Below are positions 1 to 11,693 of a stretch of DNA of 64,000 nucleotides, one piece after another. The DNA lies in assembly GCA_029204225.1 (NCBI GenBank), contig CM055095.1, positions 70,779,957-70,843,956 of the forward strand. Direction: 5' to 3'. Source of the DNA: Diphasiastrum complanatum. Its lineage: Eukaryota > Streptophyta > Lycopodiopsida > Lycopodiales > Lycopodiaceae. The number at the start of each line of letters is the position of its first letter. The first letter of the stretch is position 1. The notes under the pieces were generated by a model. The model was not told the DNA's origin. It made no database searches and worked only from the letters and a program-made list of their open reading frames with translations. The position numbers were made by a program, and so were the translations under genes.

Positions 1-2
1 AC

Positions 3-955
3 ACTACGAAGAGTGATCTGTCCAAGGAATTTGACATGACTGATTTAGGAGCTGTTCATTATTTGCTAGGAATTTATGTTACTAGAGATAGACTTTAGAA
101 GAAGATCTATCTTAGCCAGCAGACATATCTAAAAGACATTTTAAAAAAGTTTCATATGTCTGATTGCAAACCAATTGATACCCCAATGGATCCAAGTATA
201 GTATTGACTAAACCTTTTTGTGCTGGGACTGATAGTGAAGTACTCGACTTAGCAAAGTACCCTTATCATTCACTAATCGAATCTCTAATGTATGCAATAT
301 TGTGTACTAGACCAGATTTAGCATATATTGTTAGCACGTTAAGTCAATTCATGTCTAATCCTAGGATCTCTCATTTGAAAGCATTAAAGAGAGTGATAAG
401 ATATATTCAGTGAAGTTTAGACCACATTTTATGTTATAATGGAAATGCTATCGACCCACTCGTCCTACGAGGCTACTCCTACTCAAATTGGGGAGGAACA
501 ATCTCTACCAGAAAATCTACCTCCAGGTTCTGTTTCTATCTGGCAAGGGGACCGATTTTGTGGAACTCAAGGAAGCAGAAATCAGTTGCATTTTTTTTGA
601 CAGAGGCAGAGTACATCGCAGCATGTCAAGTTTCAAAAGAAACTGTATGGATCAGGTTATTACTTCACGACTTATAGCACACTCAATTTAATGCTACCAC
701 CATTCTGTGTGACAATTTGAGTTGTATCTCACTATCATTGAATCCCAGATTTCATGGCAAATCCAAGCACATAGAAATCCAGTATCATTTCATTCGAGGA
801 GAAAGTTTTCTCAGGGCAAGTGATCCTTCAATACTGCTCCACAACAGAAATGGTCGCACACATCTTCACCAAAGTACTTCCTAGGATCAAGCACCAAAAA
901 TTCTTCAACAAGCTGAACCTGACGAACATACCAAGGCACCAACTGTGACCTTAAG
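3..955 (+). pseudogene. Ty1/copia retrotransposon relic: C-terminal RT plus RNase H
   Basis: Reading frame 3 gives the last part of a copia polyprotein. It shows the palm/thumb region (FDMTDLGAVHYLLGI), the conserved segment before the thumb end (IESLMYAILCTRPDLAYIVS), and then RNase H ([37 protein letters not shown]). In life this polyprotein copies element RNA into DNA in the cytoplasmic particle. It is dead here: in-frame stops at 96-98 and 411-413, and the frame changes between about 430 and 700. The 5' part, with the YVDD motif, integrase and gag, lies outside the window. It is followed directly by a purine tract and LTR, which fixes its orientation. The family assignment is secure; exact limits are not. 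Confidence 0.88.
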
Positions 956-960
956 GGGGA
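951..960 (+). other. Polypurine tract of the first copia relic
   Basis: The purine-rich run TTAAGGGGGA lies immediately 5' of TGTTGGAA, the LTR start. It is the expected plus-strand primer site for LTR-element replication, and it marks the end of the internal region. Confidence 0.8.
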
Positions 961-1339
961 CTGTTGGAAATTAAGCCCATAGTTGCCAGGCTTGGTGAAT
1001 GACTAATTTCTATTCCATGATTCTTCCTACATGTTTATTGATCATTGATCTAGGGTCAAAAGAAACCAACTTTGGTTCTACGTCTGCTCATCTGATACAT
1101 GTAGGAATCACAAACTTAGACAACCAATTTATTTGAAGAACGTCTACAACGGGCTTTTGGCTGATCTCCAGCAAAGGGTAACCAATACTGTCATAATTTC
1201 AAAGTTCAGATGTCAAGTTTAATAACTTGAAGTCATTAAAGACTTGGTCATCTTCAACGACTTCCACAAAACTTGCATTTAGAAAAGTCTACAGAAATAC
1301 ATTACTTTTTCAACAATCTGCAAAAATACACTATGTTTT

Positions 1340-1630
1340 CAACAGCTTTGGCTTTTTCACATCCGAAACGCAACACTTTCATAGCTCAAAAGTTTAATTG
1401 TTTTTAACACCTTCGGCTTTTTTGCATTTTTCCAAAAAATGCGAAGAGAGAGAGAATTCCCAAAGGTCATCAATTTTCATAAGTTAAATTGTTTCAAGAG
1501 CACCTTCGGCTTTTTCGCAAAATCCCGAAGAGAGAGAAAATGCCGAAGATCGTCTATTTTGAATGAGGAACGTTCTCAGTCACTTCCCAAAATTTGCGAA
1601 GTGAGAGAAGACCACTTCACGTAAAATGAG
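1340..1630 (+). repeat. Tandem repeats inside LTR U3 (CTTCGGCTTTTT ... CGAAGAGAGAGA)
   Basis: The phrase CACCTTCGGCTTTTT followed about 30 bases later by CGAAGAGAGAGA occurs at about 1409 and 1501. A degenerate version lies near 1345, and a last CGAAGTGAGAGAAG lies near 1597. The spacing is about 90-100 bp. Tandem U3 repeats are common in LTR promoters, where they can act as enhancer modules; that role here is inference. Confidence 0.65.
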
Positions 1631-1790
1631 AAGTGAGAGAATTTGCGACATCCTCATCCACGTCAACATTCCCTATGGGTTGATAGTATACATTGTGTAT
1701 AGTTGTCACAGAAGCCATATACTTCCAAGTACAATGGCTTTCCTGATTAGGTGACAAGCCATTGAATGTAATTAATACACGGATGAAGTC

Positions 1791-1798
1791 TATAAATA
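1791..1798 (+). promoter_or_regulatory. TATA box of LTR promoter
   Basis: TATAAATA lies inside the LTR, about 830 bp from its 5' end. Transcription would start around 1820-1830 and define R. The call rests on motif and position only. Confidence 0.6.
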
Positions 1799-2172
1799 GA
1801 TCATCCAAGCACAGATTACGGGTTGCTCCATCCATGAGACACATTATTTGAGCATCCCAATTACGCTGTTATTTTTTGTTGTAATTGTTATTTTGTATTG
1901 TGCTTCAATGTAATATAGCAGCAGCTTGCTTTTATCTATGTACAACGTAGATGAATGCTTGTTGTGATTGAATGCACTTTCATTGTTGTTTGATCGTGCT
2001 TGTTTACACACTCTGATCAAAACATGGACATCTACGACTCCTCAGTTTATGATCAGACGATGGCTGTCTTTGACGCCTAAGGGACTCGCATTATCATACT
2101 GCTCTTCCATTTATTTCAGAACTATACTTTACGTTGAATTTGATTTCAGTAGTACCACACAGACAAAACATC

Positions 2173-3145
2173 TCTAATCTCTTCGGTGGACTGTGCTCTT
2201 GTTTCAAAGTATGAATTGATTTTTAAGATCCTATTGGGCAATTAGAACACTTGAAGCTGTGATTACATTTAGCATAAGCTGTCTATTAGACTGTTTTTGC
2301 ATTTAGCAGCTGATTAGAACGGGAGAGCTATTTCGCAATTACTGCTCTCTTCTTTGTTCATGTTCATCTATCTCCCTTGCCCCATCAGTTGGGAATGCAA
2401 GGCAGTTGGAGATATTGAATGTAGAATTAAGAAATCTTCTATGATATTTCGTTATTGCATACAGAAAAAAATTGCTGAGAAGCTTCAACTCATTCATAGA
2501 ATCCCTTGCAATATCAAATTGTAGTAGGGGGAGACCCGCCTCTATCACTGGGTCGCTGATAGAAGCCCTTATGTCCTTCATCTGAATACAGTCTGGGATT
2601 CTAAAGTTAAGCTCAAAACCAATTTTCCTATTGTGAAGAGAATTGGCATGCCAATATTATCTATAGCATCCGATATATCTTTCTCAAATTTTGAATAATC
2701 ATCAGAATCTAAATACAATATAAATTTGAGATTAATGGGAGGAGGGGGGAGAGTATTCACAATGGAAGGGATGTCCAAAATTTTTGTGGCTGAATCGATC
2801 ATAGTATCTAAGGCTACTGGATTTGCAATTGCATCAACTCCAAATGATGAATGTTGGAGGTCCATGCATCGGACCTTTTTAGGAACATGAGCAGAGGATT
2901 TCTTGCTCCTTTTGGGGGCAGGTTGTGAAGAATTGAAAAAGACTATCTATGTTAGATATAGGGGTCTTATGTTTTTTACATCAAGCATCAAGGTGTAGGA
3001 TGTTGATAGGAATAAATTTGGCATAGATGGCAAATAATGCATTTCCACTTGTAATGCCACTATTGAGCCAAAATAGAGTAAGAGGCTAAACACGTGCCAA
3101 TTAGAGTGTAGACAAGTGTAAAGTTTTTGTTTGATGAATTCCAAG
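2173..3145. other. Unassigned sequence with two overlapping minus-strand ORFs
   Basis: Two open frames on the minus strand (2578-2865 and 2339-2581, 95 and 80 codons) overlap by four bases and read in different frames, as if one reading frame had suffered a frameshift. The first contains an acidic stretch (YLDSDDYSKFEKDISDAI); the second has no motif I recognise. Similarity to any family is not apparent. It could be a decayed gene or transposon fragment, or chance open frame; the latter cannot be excluded. From 2866 to 3145 I see nothing. Confidence 0.3.
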
Positions 3146-3290
3146 AGGTCCAATAGGATTTAGAGGTGGAACCTTGTGAGGTCCAATAGGAAATTGAGGT
3201 GTGCTTGAATATAGTCCAATAGAATTAAGAGGTGCATGGATCAATGATCCAATAGGATCAAGAGGTGACAAAATATGGTCCAATCATAGT
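3146..3290 (+). repeat. Minisatellite, about 33 bp unit, about 4.5 copies
   Basis: The core GTCCAATAGGATTAAGAGGTG recurs in degenerate form with starts near 3148, 3180, 3213, 3247 and 3280. Units are 32-34 bp and differ mainly in their second half. It has no coding frame of interest. Confidence 0.8.
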
Positions 3291-3670
3291 TAAGCATAGT
3301 GGTAGCTCGTGGACCTACTAGTATCATTGTACTCCTCATTTTGAAGCTAATTGATTTGGTGATTTCATGGATTTTGTGAGTTATTGGATTTCTAGCTTTC
3401 TCTCTCTACCCGAGAGCTCATGATGTATTTTCTCTCTCTACCCGAGGAGAGCAGCTTGTTTTTACTTAGATTATTTTTTGAATACTTCCCACACGTGTGA
3501 GTGAGAGTTGGAGGTGATTGAATGCATGTAGTAGTGTGTTTTTGCCATAGAATCTAAGATTGATCTTGAATCTCAATCTTATCTTGATCTTGGTGCATCT
3601 ACACACCTTAGGAGATCACAAGTACATGTAGTGGACAGTCCACACGTGTGAAATTCAACACAGGTTGCTT
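3291..3670 (+). repeat. LTR-like fragment with repeated CT-rich motif and CACACGTGTG palindromes
   Basis: The phrase TCTCTCTCTACCCGAG occurs twice (about 3400 and 3431). The 10 bp palindrome CACACGTGTG lies at 3490-3499 and 3641-3650. The second palindrome shares its surroundings (TCCACACGTGTGAAAT) with the X-family LTR at 37616. This suggests a distant relative of that LTR, but termini and orientation are not clear. Confidence 0.45.
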
Positions 3671-4439
3671 GTGAGGCCTCTTTGTGGGAAGGTTAGTCCT
3701 GTCAACGGGTTCGTCCTTGGGAGCAAAGGGTTCACCCTTGTGAAGTTTACAGAATCTCTCCTTCATTCTATACAAAATTTGGAAATCTTTGGGCATTATG
3801 GTGACCCGCTTAGCATGGATTGAAAGCAAAAAAGAATCTTCAAAAAATTGCAGACTCCTGCAAGCATTGCAATGCTCCAAGTGTGAACCTAATAAGGCTT
3901 TGTAGACTATCCCTAATAATATTACGGATAGTTCTATAGAATGGTGCTCTTGGCATCAGGAGCAAGGTGGATCTCCGATATTTCTTAATCTCAGAGAGCC
4001 ATCTGCTCTTGTTATGCCTGGTCTGCCGTGGTGGATTAAGAACAGGGGTACTAGTGGATATAGTGCTAGGAGAGAAAAAATCCCTCTAGTTCAGTTTGAC
4101 CCTAGACATCAGGCTAATATCAGTTCTGTGCACAGTTATCGTAACAATGATGAGAGGACGGTAACTAGGCTCATAGAGGTGTGATATGTACTGATGTATT
4201 GGTCTTGTGTGAGGGTAGACAATGAAGAAAAGAGAGAATGAGGTAACGGCGCACATAAGTGATATGTACGGTAGTAGTATCGCTCTTGTGCACACGTAGA
4301 AGGACGAGGCAATCAAGGAGGAAATGGGATGCGCAGAGAAGCGATACAACACATAAATTAGACAAAAAAAAGTGAGAATGACTTCCGCACACGCGACCAT
4401 GTATCCTATTTTTTTGCTCGCGTGGTCAAACGTGTGACC
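3671..4439. other. No recognisable feature
   Basis: Open frames here (for example minus 3608-3880 and 4086-4451) are hydrophobic or compositionally odd and show no family motif. Nothing can be called. Confidence 0.5.
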
Positions 4440-4666
4440 CGAACCATGCAATCAACAATTGTCACATCGCATACACTCGTGTGTCTAGAGTAACCCAATC
4501 AGACGTCGACACGTGCCATTATTCGACGAATCAGTTCGTGATGTGTGGCCGTTATGAGCACATTGTAGGATGACATGTGTCGCACGTGTGGACCTCATAG
4601 ACGAATTGTAGAATGACACGTGGATAGTTGATCGTTTGACTTGCACATGTGAAACAACTATAAATG
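4440..4666 (+). promoter_or_regulatory. Promoter-like block: clustered ACGTG elements and a TATA box
   Basis: Between 4500 and 4625 there are several ACGTG cores (GACACGTGCC at about 4508, CGCACGTGTGG at about 4582, GACACGTGG at about 4615), partly because a unit of about 50 bp (ATTGTAGGATGACATGTG and ATTGTAGAATGACACGTG) is duplicated. TATAAAT follows at 4659-4665. ACGTG is the core bound by plant bZIP/bHLH factors. No ORF of substance follows, so this may be an orphan LTR or transposon promoter. Confidence 0.4.
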
Positions 4667-5030
4667 GCACCTTATGTACATAATTTTGGCCTACATCAAG
4701 CCATTTTTTGCATAATTTTCACAAGCCCATCAATGTTTTTTGCCCTCTAGATATTGATCATTCCCTCAATTCGTATATGCTATGTAAACACACAACCTTT
4801 GAGTCACTATTTGTGAGAGTTTCACCCAAGTTCTGACCAAGATGATGCTTCATCTCAAACATAGACACTCAAGATGCAAATGTCAATGCATCAAATGTAG
4901 CCAAGCTCGAATAAGCTTCAAGTGAGATTGGTACCGGGGTAGGCTCAGAATATATGAAGTTTGTCAAGAATATATTAACACAAGCTATTACAATTTTAAT
5001 CGAAAAATCATAGAGTTTATGCCAACTCTA
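4667..5030. other. No recognisable feature
   Basis: Mixed, AT-leaning sequence without coding frames or repeats that I can identify. The five bases before the next LTR (CTCTA) would be the target duplication, if the other end of that element were present. Confidence 0.5.
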
Positions 5031-5548
5031 TGTTGGAAAGAGATGATAATGCAATAATGACAAGTCGAAGCTTATGAACGACTTATTGAGCGTAGCAGAA
5101 TGACGCGTACTCTAAGCTATCTCTAAAAACTATGCCTGAATTAGTAAGCGCTAATGGCAAAACTCTAAAAGAACTCTAAAGAACTGAGCTAGAATGCTCA
5201 AGAGTGTTCAAGGTTGGAAGCCTGAGAGAGCTGCTAAATTCTACTTCAATGCATTGCATGAATGAATTAAAATAATAGTCGTATGATCAATTATTTATAC
5301 TAAACAAAAATGGGTGTCCAGTAGGACAGTTGATTAGGTCATAGATCATAATGGCCAGTTGGCCATTGTGAACTAGCATCCGTCCAATTAGAACTTCCTA
5401 AAAGTTTACTTGTGGAATCCACCTGTGAGCAATTTTCGTGTACTTTTGTACACTGTGTAGAAACATGCATAAAACTGTAGAGTTGGGTAATGTAGTGGAT
5501 GAAGATTAAAAACAATTAGTCGAGGATTATCAGGAGAATAATCTAACA
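5031..5548 (-). repeat. 3' LTR of minus-strand copia relic
   Basis: Read on the minus strand it begins TGTTAGAT and ends TTTCCAACA, so it is bounded by TG and CA with an imperfect terminal inverted repeat, 518 bp long. It lies immediately downstream (on the minus strand) of a purine tract and RNase H relic, which makes it the 3' LTR. The matching 5' LTR was not found in the window. Confidence 0.75.
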
Positions 5549-5557
5549 CTCCCCCTT
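5549..5557 (-). other. Polypurine tract of minus-strand copia relic
   Basis: The minus strand reads AAGGGGGAG directly before TGTTAGAT. This is the typical plus-strand primer site next to the 3' LTR. Confidence 0.8.
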
Positions 5558-6735
5558 AATCTGAATCCATGAATGCTTTGACGTTCAAACTTAGTCCTGC
5601 ACAAAATTTCTTGTGTGTATCCAAGCTTAATGTTTTAGGTAAAATATATGCTGTCATATCTTGCGTTCGACAGTACTGCAAGTCAACCTCTTTGTCGAGA
5701 GCTTTGCATCTAACATAGTGATACTTAAATTGAATGTGCTTACTCCTAGAATGAAAAATGGGGTTTCTTGATAAAGCAATGACACTTTGATTATCACAAA
5801 ACAGGATTGTCGGTGCATATTGATTTAGACTAATATCTGAAAGTAAGTTTCTCAACCATATTGCTTCCTTTGTAGCTTGAGCGGCTGCGATATACTCTAA
5901 TTCAGTGGAAGATAGAGCTATCGAAGTTTGCTTGCGACTGTTCCATGAAATAGGACCGTTGTTGAGGAAGAATGTAAATCCCAAAGTGGATTTATGAGTG
6001 TCTACATCTCCTGCTCAACTTGCATATGAAAAACCACTGAGAATATTGAGTTTGTCATTGTCGACTCCTCCATAACAAATGCAAAAGTCCATAGTAGCTC
6101 GAATATATCTCATGACTCTGATAAGAGCCTTCCAATGTGTTATACTAGGATTGGTCATATACTGACTCAAGGAAATGATTGCAAAAGCTATGTCTGGTCT
6201 GATAAGAGATCCTATTATCGAATGATAAGGATACTCATGCATCTACTCCTTCTCTATTATCGAATGATAAGGATACTCACACATTTGCTCCTTCTCTTTT
6301 GTTGTTTGGGTACACTAGTCCTTCGACATCTTGAGTCCTGGATCCATTGGTGAGAGAGCTAATTGGCAATTCATCAGATTATATCTGATTAAGACATTGT
6401 GAATGTATCTTTGCTAAGAAATATAGATCAACTTCTACTTTTTGTCTCTTTGAGTTTGAATACCTAAACAATAATGAGCTTTAGCCCGGATCGGTCATGT
6501 CAAATTTAAAAGCTTTCCTTATCAAATCGATATTGTTGCTGAAAAGCAATGTGTCGTCCACATACAAAGTGATAATGATAGAGGAAATGTTGCACTGACT
6601 GGAAGTAGACATTTGAATCTGAAGATATTCATGTGTAGCCATGATCAATAAGAAAAGTATTGATCCTCTGAAACCATGCTTGAGCATATTGCTTCAAGCC
6701 ATAAAGTGCTTTATGGAGTTTACACACATGATTGT
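5556..6735 (-). pseudogene. Ty1/copia relic: RT palm (YVDD) through RNase H
   Basis: On the minus strand, from high to low coordinates, there are the segment HKALYGLKQYAQAWFQR (about 6715-6660), the RT catalytic motif LYVDDTLLFS (about 6570), FDMTDPG (about 6490), a degenerate stretch, YPYHSIIGSLIRPDIAFAI (about 6230), and RNase H (SRKQTSIALSSTELEYIAAAQ, about 5930; FCDNQSVIALSR; SKHIQFKYHYVR). Stops and shifts break it near 6480-6250 and 6010. The order fits the LTR at 5031-5548. The part that should come next upstream, the RT N-terminal half, is not on this strand: it lies inverted just beyond 6740. Confidence 0.9.
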
Positions 6736-6740
6736 GTTTT

Positions 6741-7182
6741 GAGTCGACGATTGTCGAAGAGGCACTCAGTCAGCCCGATTCCAATCTCTGGAAAGAAACT
6801 ATGGATAAAGAGTATTCATCTTTTATCAAGAACCAGACTTGGACAATCGTCGAATTACATGCCAACAAAAATGTAGCTGACTGCAAATGGTTATTCAAAA
6901 TCAAGTACAAAGTTGATGGAAGTATTGATCAAAGAAAGGCATGCTGATTTGTAGCCAGAGTATTTTCTCAAGTACAAAATGTCGACTACATTGAGACCTG
7001 CAGTCCAATAGTTAAACATTTTTCTATCAGACTTCAAATGTGATTTGCTATTGCAGCAGATTTGGAAATACATCAAATGGATGTGCGGACAACATATCTT
7101 AATGGAGTTATCGAAGAAGACATTTACAAGAAGCAACATGAAGGTTACAATATTGAAGGTAAACACAATCATGTGTGTAAAC
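6741..7182 (+). pseudogene. Inverted RT N-terminal fragment of the same copia element (copy 1)
   Basis: The plus strand encodes the copia RT start: DSNLWKETMDKEYSSFIKNQ (from about 6774), then CKWLFKIKYKVDGSIDQRKA, an in-frame stop at 6946, VDYIETCSPIVKHFSIR, HQMDVRTTYLNGVIEEDIYK and HNHVCK (about 7165-7181). HNHVCK is the sequence that precedes LHKALYG in the minus-strand part at 6716-6735. The fragment is therefore the missing N-terminal half, flipped in place. It is separated from the following copy by 43 bp of unrelated sequence. Confidence 0.88.
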
Positions 7183-7225
7183 ACCTAATAGGTATATCGA
7201 CGAGTCTCCAATTTACCTTGTTCAA

Positions 7226-7638
7226 GAGTCGACGATTGTCGAAGAGGCACTCAGTCAGCCCGATTCCAATCTCTGGAAAGAAGCTATGGATAAAGAATAT
7301 TCATCTCTTATCAAGAAACAGACTTGGAAAATCCTCGAATTACCTGCCAACAAAATTGTAGCTGATTTCAAATGGTTATTCAAAATCAAGTACAAAGTTG
7401 ATGGAAGTATTGATCAAAGAAAGGCCCGTTGACTTGTAGCCAGAGAATTTTCTCAAGTACAGAACGTCGACTACATTGAGACCTGCAGTCCAATAGTTAA
7501 ACATTTTTCTATCAGACTTCGAATGTGATTTTATATTGCAACAGATTTGGATATACATCAAATGGATGTACGGACAACATATCTTAATGGAGTTATTGAA
7601 GAAGACATTTAAAAGAAGCAACATGAAGGTTACAATAT
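7226..7638 (+). pseudogene. Second copy of the inverted RT fragment
   Basis: It begins with the same GAGTCGACGATTGTCGAAGA as copy 1 at 6741 and follows it at a constant offset of 485 bp, with no indel, to about 7638. Only scattered substitutions separate the two. It carries its own stops (for example after GSIDQRKAR and at DIXK). It ends at TACAATATC, where copy 1 goes on to GAAGGTAAACACAATCATG, so copy 2 lacks the junction sequence shared with the minus-strand RT. Confidence 0.9.
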
Positions 7639-8395
7639 CGGTGAATATCATCCCAATCAATTTTCTCTCCTTGTCTCTCCAATAATTCGAGTTATGATTG
7701 CATGTTGTTGGAATATGCATACTTATTCTCCTCTTTCATGGGAGACCACTTTACGGCAGATCTTTGCATGAACTGAAAATTGCAAATTGGTTAGTGTAAT
7801 TCAATTTAAACAAATTCACAAATAAAACATGAATTATGACAATATCAAATTCAACAAGGGTCCTTGTGCACGTTGTATGGCCTAGATTTGCTAGCTCTCA
7901 CCGCATCTAGGATCTCCAATTTGTGATGGCTCATCACGCCTCCCATGCATCATCCCATCCAGTTTCAATCAAATTCCAAATTAGGGGAGGGGACTCGAAA
8001 TTCTCTATACAACTAATTAACAAAATTATTCTTTTTTTCATCACTTTGTTTGCGCCAGTCCTTGAAAATGTCCTTGTTGAAGACCACATGCGTGAGTTGC
8101 CTCATGCGAGTGATGACGCAACCACTACGGTCATCCTAGGCCTCCACTATGTGCTTCTCTGCATCTATGTCATAGAATGGCAAGACATCAGCTGATGGAG
8201 AGGTGGCAAAGGGAGTGTCGAGGGGAGTGGGGGAGCTGACTACAATAGGAAAAATTTGGAGAGGAGTTTGAAGGCAATTGAGAAGAGTATGGAGGGGTAT
8301 GAAGAGGAGAAAGTTGGGGAGGAGTTTGAGTGGGAGTGTAACCAACAGGGGTTTGAATGGGAGAAAAAATGGGTGGAGTGGCCTATCAAGAGGGA
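7639..8395. other. No recognisable feature
   Basis: There is an AT-rich stretch up to about 7860. Then a region rich in GGAGTGGGAG-like runs (8200-8390) gives proline-rich frames on the minus strand. No domain or repeat boundary is evident. Confidence 0.45.
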
Positions 8396-9190
8396 TCACG
8401 GTGCCATGGAGACCTTATAGGGGGTGTGGGTACCGTCGGGATAATTAGGTGTGACAGATGCAAGAGTCATATAATCACATGCTATACGCATTGCTTTCTG
8501 AATTAGAGTTTCTCGAAGTAAGGAATCACTACGACGAGGCCTGCTAGATGGATGTGCTGGACTCACAACTGCATGAAACACGACATCATCGGCATCACCG
8601 CCACAACAAGGGCCACCGCTAAGGTGACTCCTCCTACGATCTCTCTTTTCCCAGTCGGAATGTCGGGAAGATTCACTGACATTAGAGTGCGTTTGGGAGG
8701 GACTCCCTCCAAATAGACTCTCATGGAAGGGGGGAACACCTCAGTCGAAGGATTGTGGGACTGGCGTGCCGAGAATATCAGGTCTGATAGATGCAGGAGT
8801 CGTAGTATCGTGTGCCGTACGTGCAGCCTCCTGGGTCACCTCCTGGGTCAGTGTCTCTTGAAGTAGGGACTCTCCACGATGAGATGTGCTATGCGGTCGT
8901 GCAAGACTCATGACCACATCAGGGAGATCAGGATCATTGCCACATGCTCCACAACAGGAGACACTGAGGCGGCTCCTCCTCCTCTCTCGAGAGTGTCGAG
9001 AGGAAGCACTGGCAGTAGCGCCATGGGTGGGGGTGCGACCCTCGTTGGAGTGACCTTCGTCGGACTGACCTTCACGGGAAGAGAAGACATGTGTTCGGTC
9101 TACACAAGAAGTCGACTGAATCTCCTTGATCAATGATGTGTACTCAACCAATCTACTGGAGCTACGAGCCACTTGTTGAGCCCTCACTCA
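8396..9190 (-). pseudogene. Unrecognised minus-strand coding relic with internal duplication
   Basis: Two open frames (8396-8581 and 8741-9187) encode related peptides. Both contain the series V-V-x-S-x-A-x-P, S-L-L-x-E-T-L-x-Q, A-x-D-x-x-T-x-A-S and G-T. DNA at about 8430-8690 resembles 8757-9010 throughout, so one ancestral segment of about 330 bp was tandemly duplicated and then diverged. The larger frame is rich in Ser, Thr, Arg and Gly and looks disordered. I do not recognise a family; a transposon-encoded accessory or host-gene fragment are both possible. Confidence 0.4.
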
Positions 9191-9403
9191 CTCTAAGACC
9201 CTATCTTGCTGCGAGGAAGACAACTGGTCAAGGTAGCTAATGAGCTCAGTCCGCTCATAGAGGAAAGGCGGGATGACCCACGACTATGGCCTAAACTCTG
9301 GCTAGAGGATCCACTGACATAATGGGTACAACGGAATAAGAGGGATAAATACTATAGGAAACCAATGAGAGTCTCAAAAATAGTAAAAGAAAAATTACGA
9401 TGT

Positions 9404-10389
<986 letters not shown>

Positions 10390-11693
10390 CTGCAATCCAT
10401 ATGGTGGGATGGCAACCAGTTAGATCAGCACGTTGAGAAGATCAAAACGATCTTCGCTCAACTCGCTGCATCAGGACAGGAGCACCAGGTCCCAGCACCA
10501 CAATAGCTGATGTACTTCATAAAATCTCTACCAATGTCCTATCAGCCGCTGAGAATGATGATACCGAGTCTACCATATATGACATTCAACAAAGCAGTCA
10601 ATCTTGTCGTTGATGAGAGACTGATGAGAGACGAAGGAGAGGGAAGCAGTGATCAAGAAAAGACTCTCTTCACGAAAGGAAAGAAGAAGAAAAAAAACAA
10701 GCCAAGATTTGAGAAGACGAAGTCTTCGAATCAACAATCTTCTTCCTGCGATCACTGCCACAAACCAGGCGATACAGCCAACAAATGTTGGTTCAATCCA
10801 ACAATACCTTGCATGCACCGCAAGAAGAAAGGGCATTCTGCATACGACTGCAGATTCAACCCAAAAAGGAAAAACAAAGCTGAAAAGGCAAACATTGCAG
10901 AGTCATCAAAGGATGTTGAAAGAGGTGATGAAGCTTTCACGATACTCGACAAAGCTTCAACAAGCTACTCCAAACATGACTACGATGTGGTCATTGATTC
11001 AGGAGCAACATCTCACATAACCTGGAACTAGAAGATCTTGATCAACTTTCGCGAACTTGAAAACGACAGAGCGGTGATTCTAGGCGATGGAAGCAGACAC
11101 GATGTCAAGGGCATCGGCTCTCTACAACTTCGAACATTATCAAGCCAAGCAGAGCTGCCAGGAGCACTTTATGTGCCCACACTCAGAAAAGATCTGCTAT
11201 ATGTCTCCAAGATGGTAGATTTAGGCATTCGAGTTTTGTTCGACGGCAACACTTGGTGTATGATCAAGAAGACAACAAACAAGTTGCTGATGGTCGGATG
11301 CAAAGAAAGAAACCTCTACCAGGCCAAAATAATCAGCAACTTTGAAAGCATATTAAATGCTTCAGAAAACGAAGATCAGCTCTGGCATAGAAAAATGTAT
11401 CATCTAAAATGTGGAGCCTGTATGACATGAGTAGAAAGGACATTATCATGGGTCTCAAGATTTCAAGGTCCGAGGCTGAGTTCTGCAAAGCTTGTCAGAA
11501 AGACAAGCAACATCGGAATCCATTCACACACGAGAGAAGAAGAGCCAAAGAAGTCCTTGAGCTCATTCGCTCTGATGTCTGTGGACCGATGAAAACAGAT
11601 TCGCTCTCAGGTTTGAGATATTTTCTAATGTTCGTAGATGATTACAGCCAAATGACCACGATCTTGACTATCGTACGTGTAGACGATTCTTGA
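10390..11693 (+). pseudogene. Ty1/copia relic: gag, protease, pre-integrase and integrase start
   Basis: The frame runs from WWDGNQLDQHVEKIKTIF (about 10402) through a stop at 10504 into gag. Gag has two zinc knuckles, each missing one ligand: CDHCHKPGDTANKC has D for H, and CMHRKKKGHSAYDC has R for the second C. The protease motif DSGATSH is at about 10999. After a stop at 11029 the frame continues to LPGALYVPTLRKDLLYVSK and LWHRKMYHL, shifts frame near 11405, and resumes as FCKACQKDKQHRNPF, RSDVCGPM and RYFLMFVDDYS. It stops at about 11690, inside the integrase core. RT, RNase H and both LTRs are absent. Confidence 0.9.

Larger units (their letters stand above)
962..2172 (+). repeat. 3' LTR of the first copia relic (3' limit approximate)
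   Basis: It begins TGTTGGAA right after the purine tract. A promoter-like TATA box at 1791, followed by an AT-rich region around 1860-1970, fits a U3-R-U5 layout, so the LTR is about 1.2 kb. The end is not certain: a CA dinucleotide followed by non-element sequence is plausible near 2172, but no second LTR copy is present in the window to fix it. U3 contains internal repeats, listed separately. Confidence 0.7.

Noticed and set aside
4086-4451. Minus-strand 121-codon ORF with several hydrophobic stretches, membrane-protein-like
   Set aside because: Composition follows the AT-rich strand. There is no homologous motif, overlapping frames look similar, and it stands alone in transposon-derived DNA.
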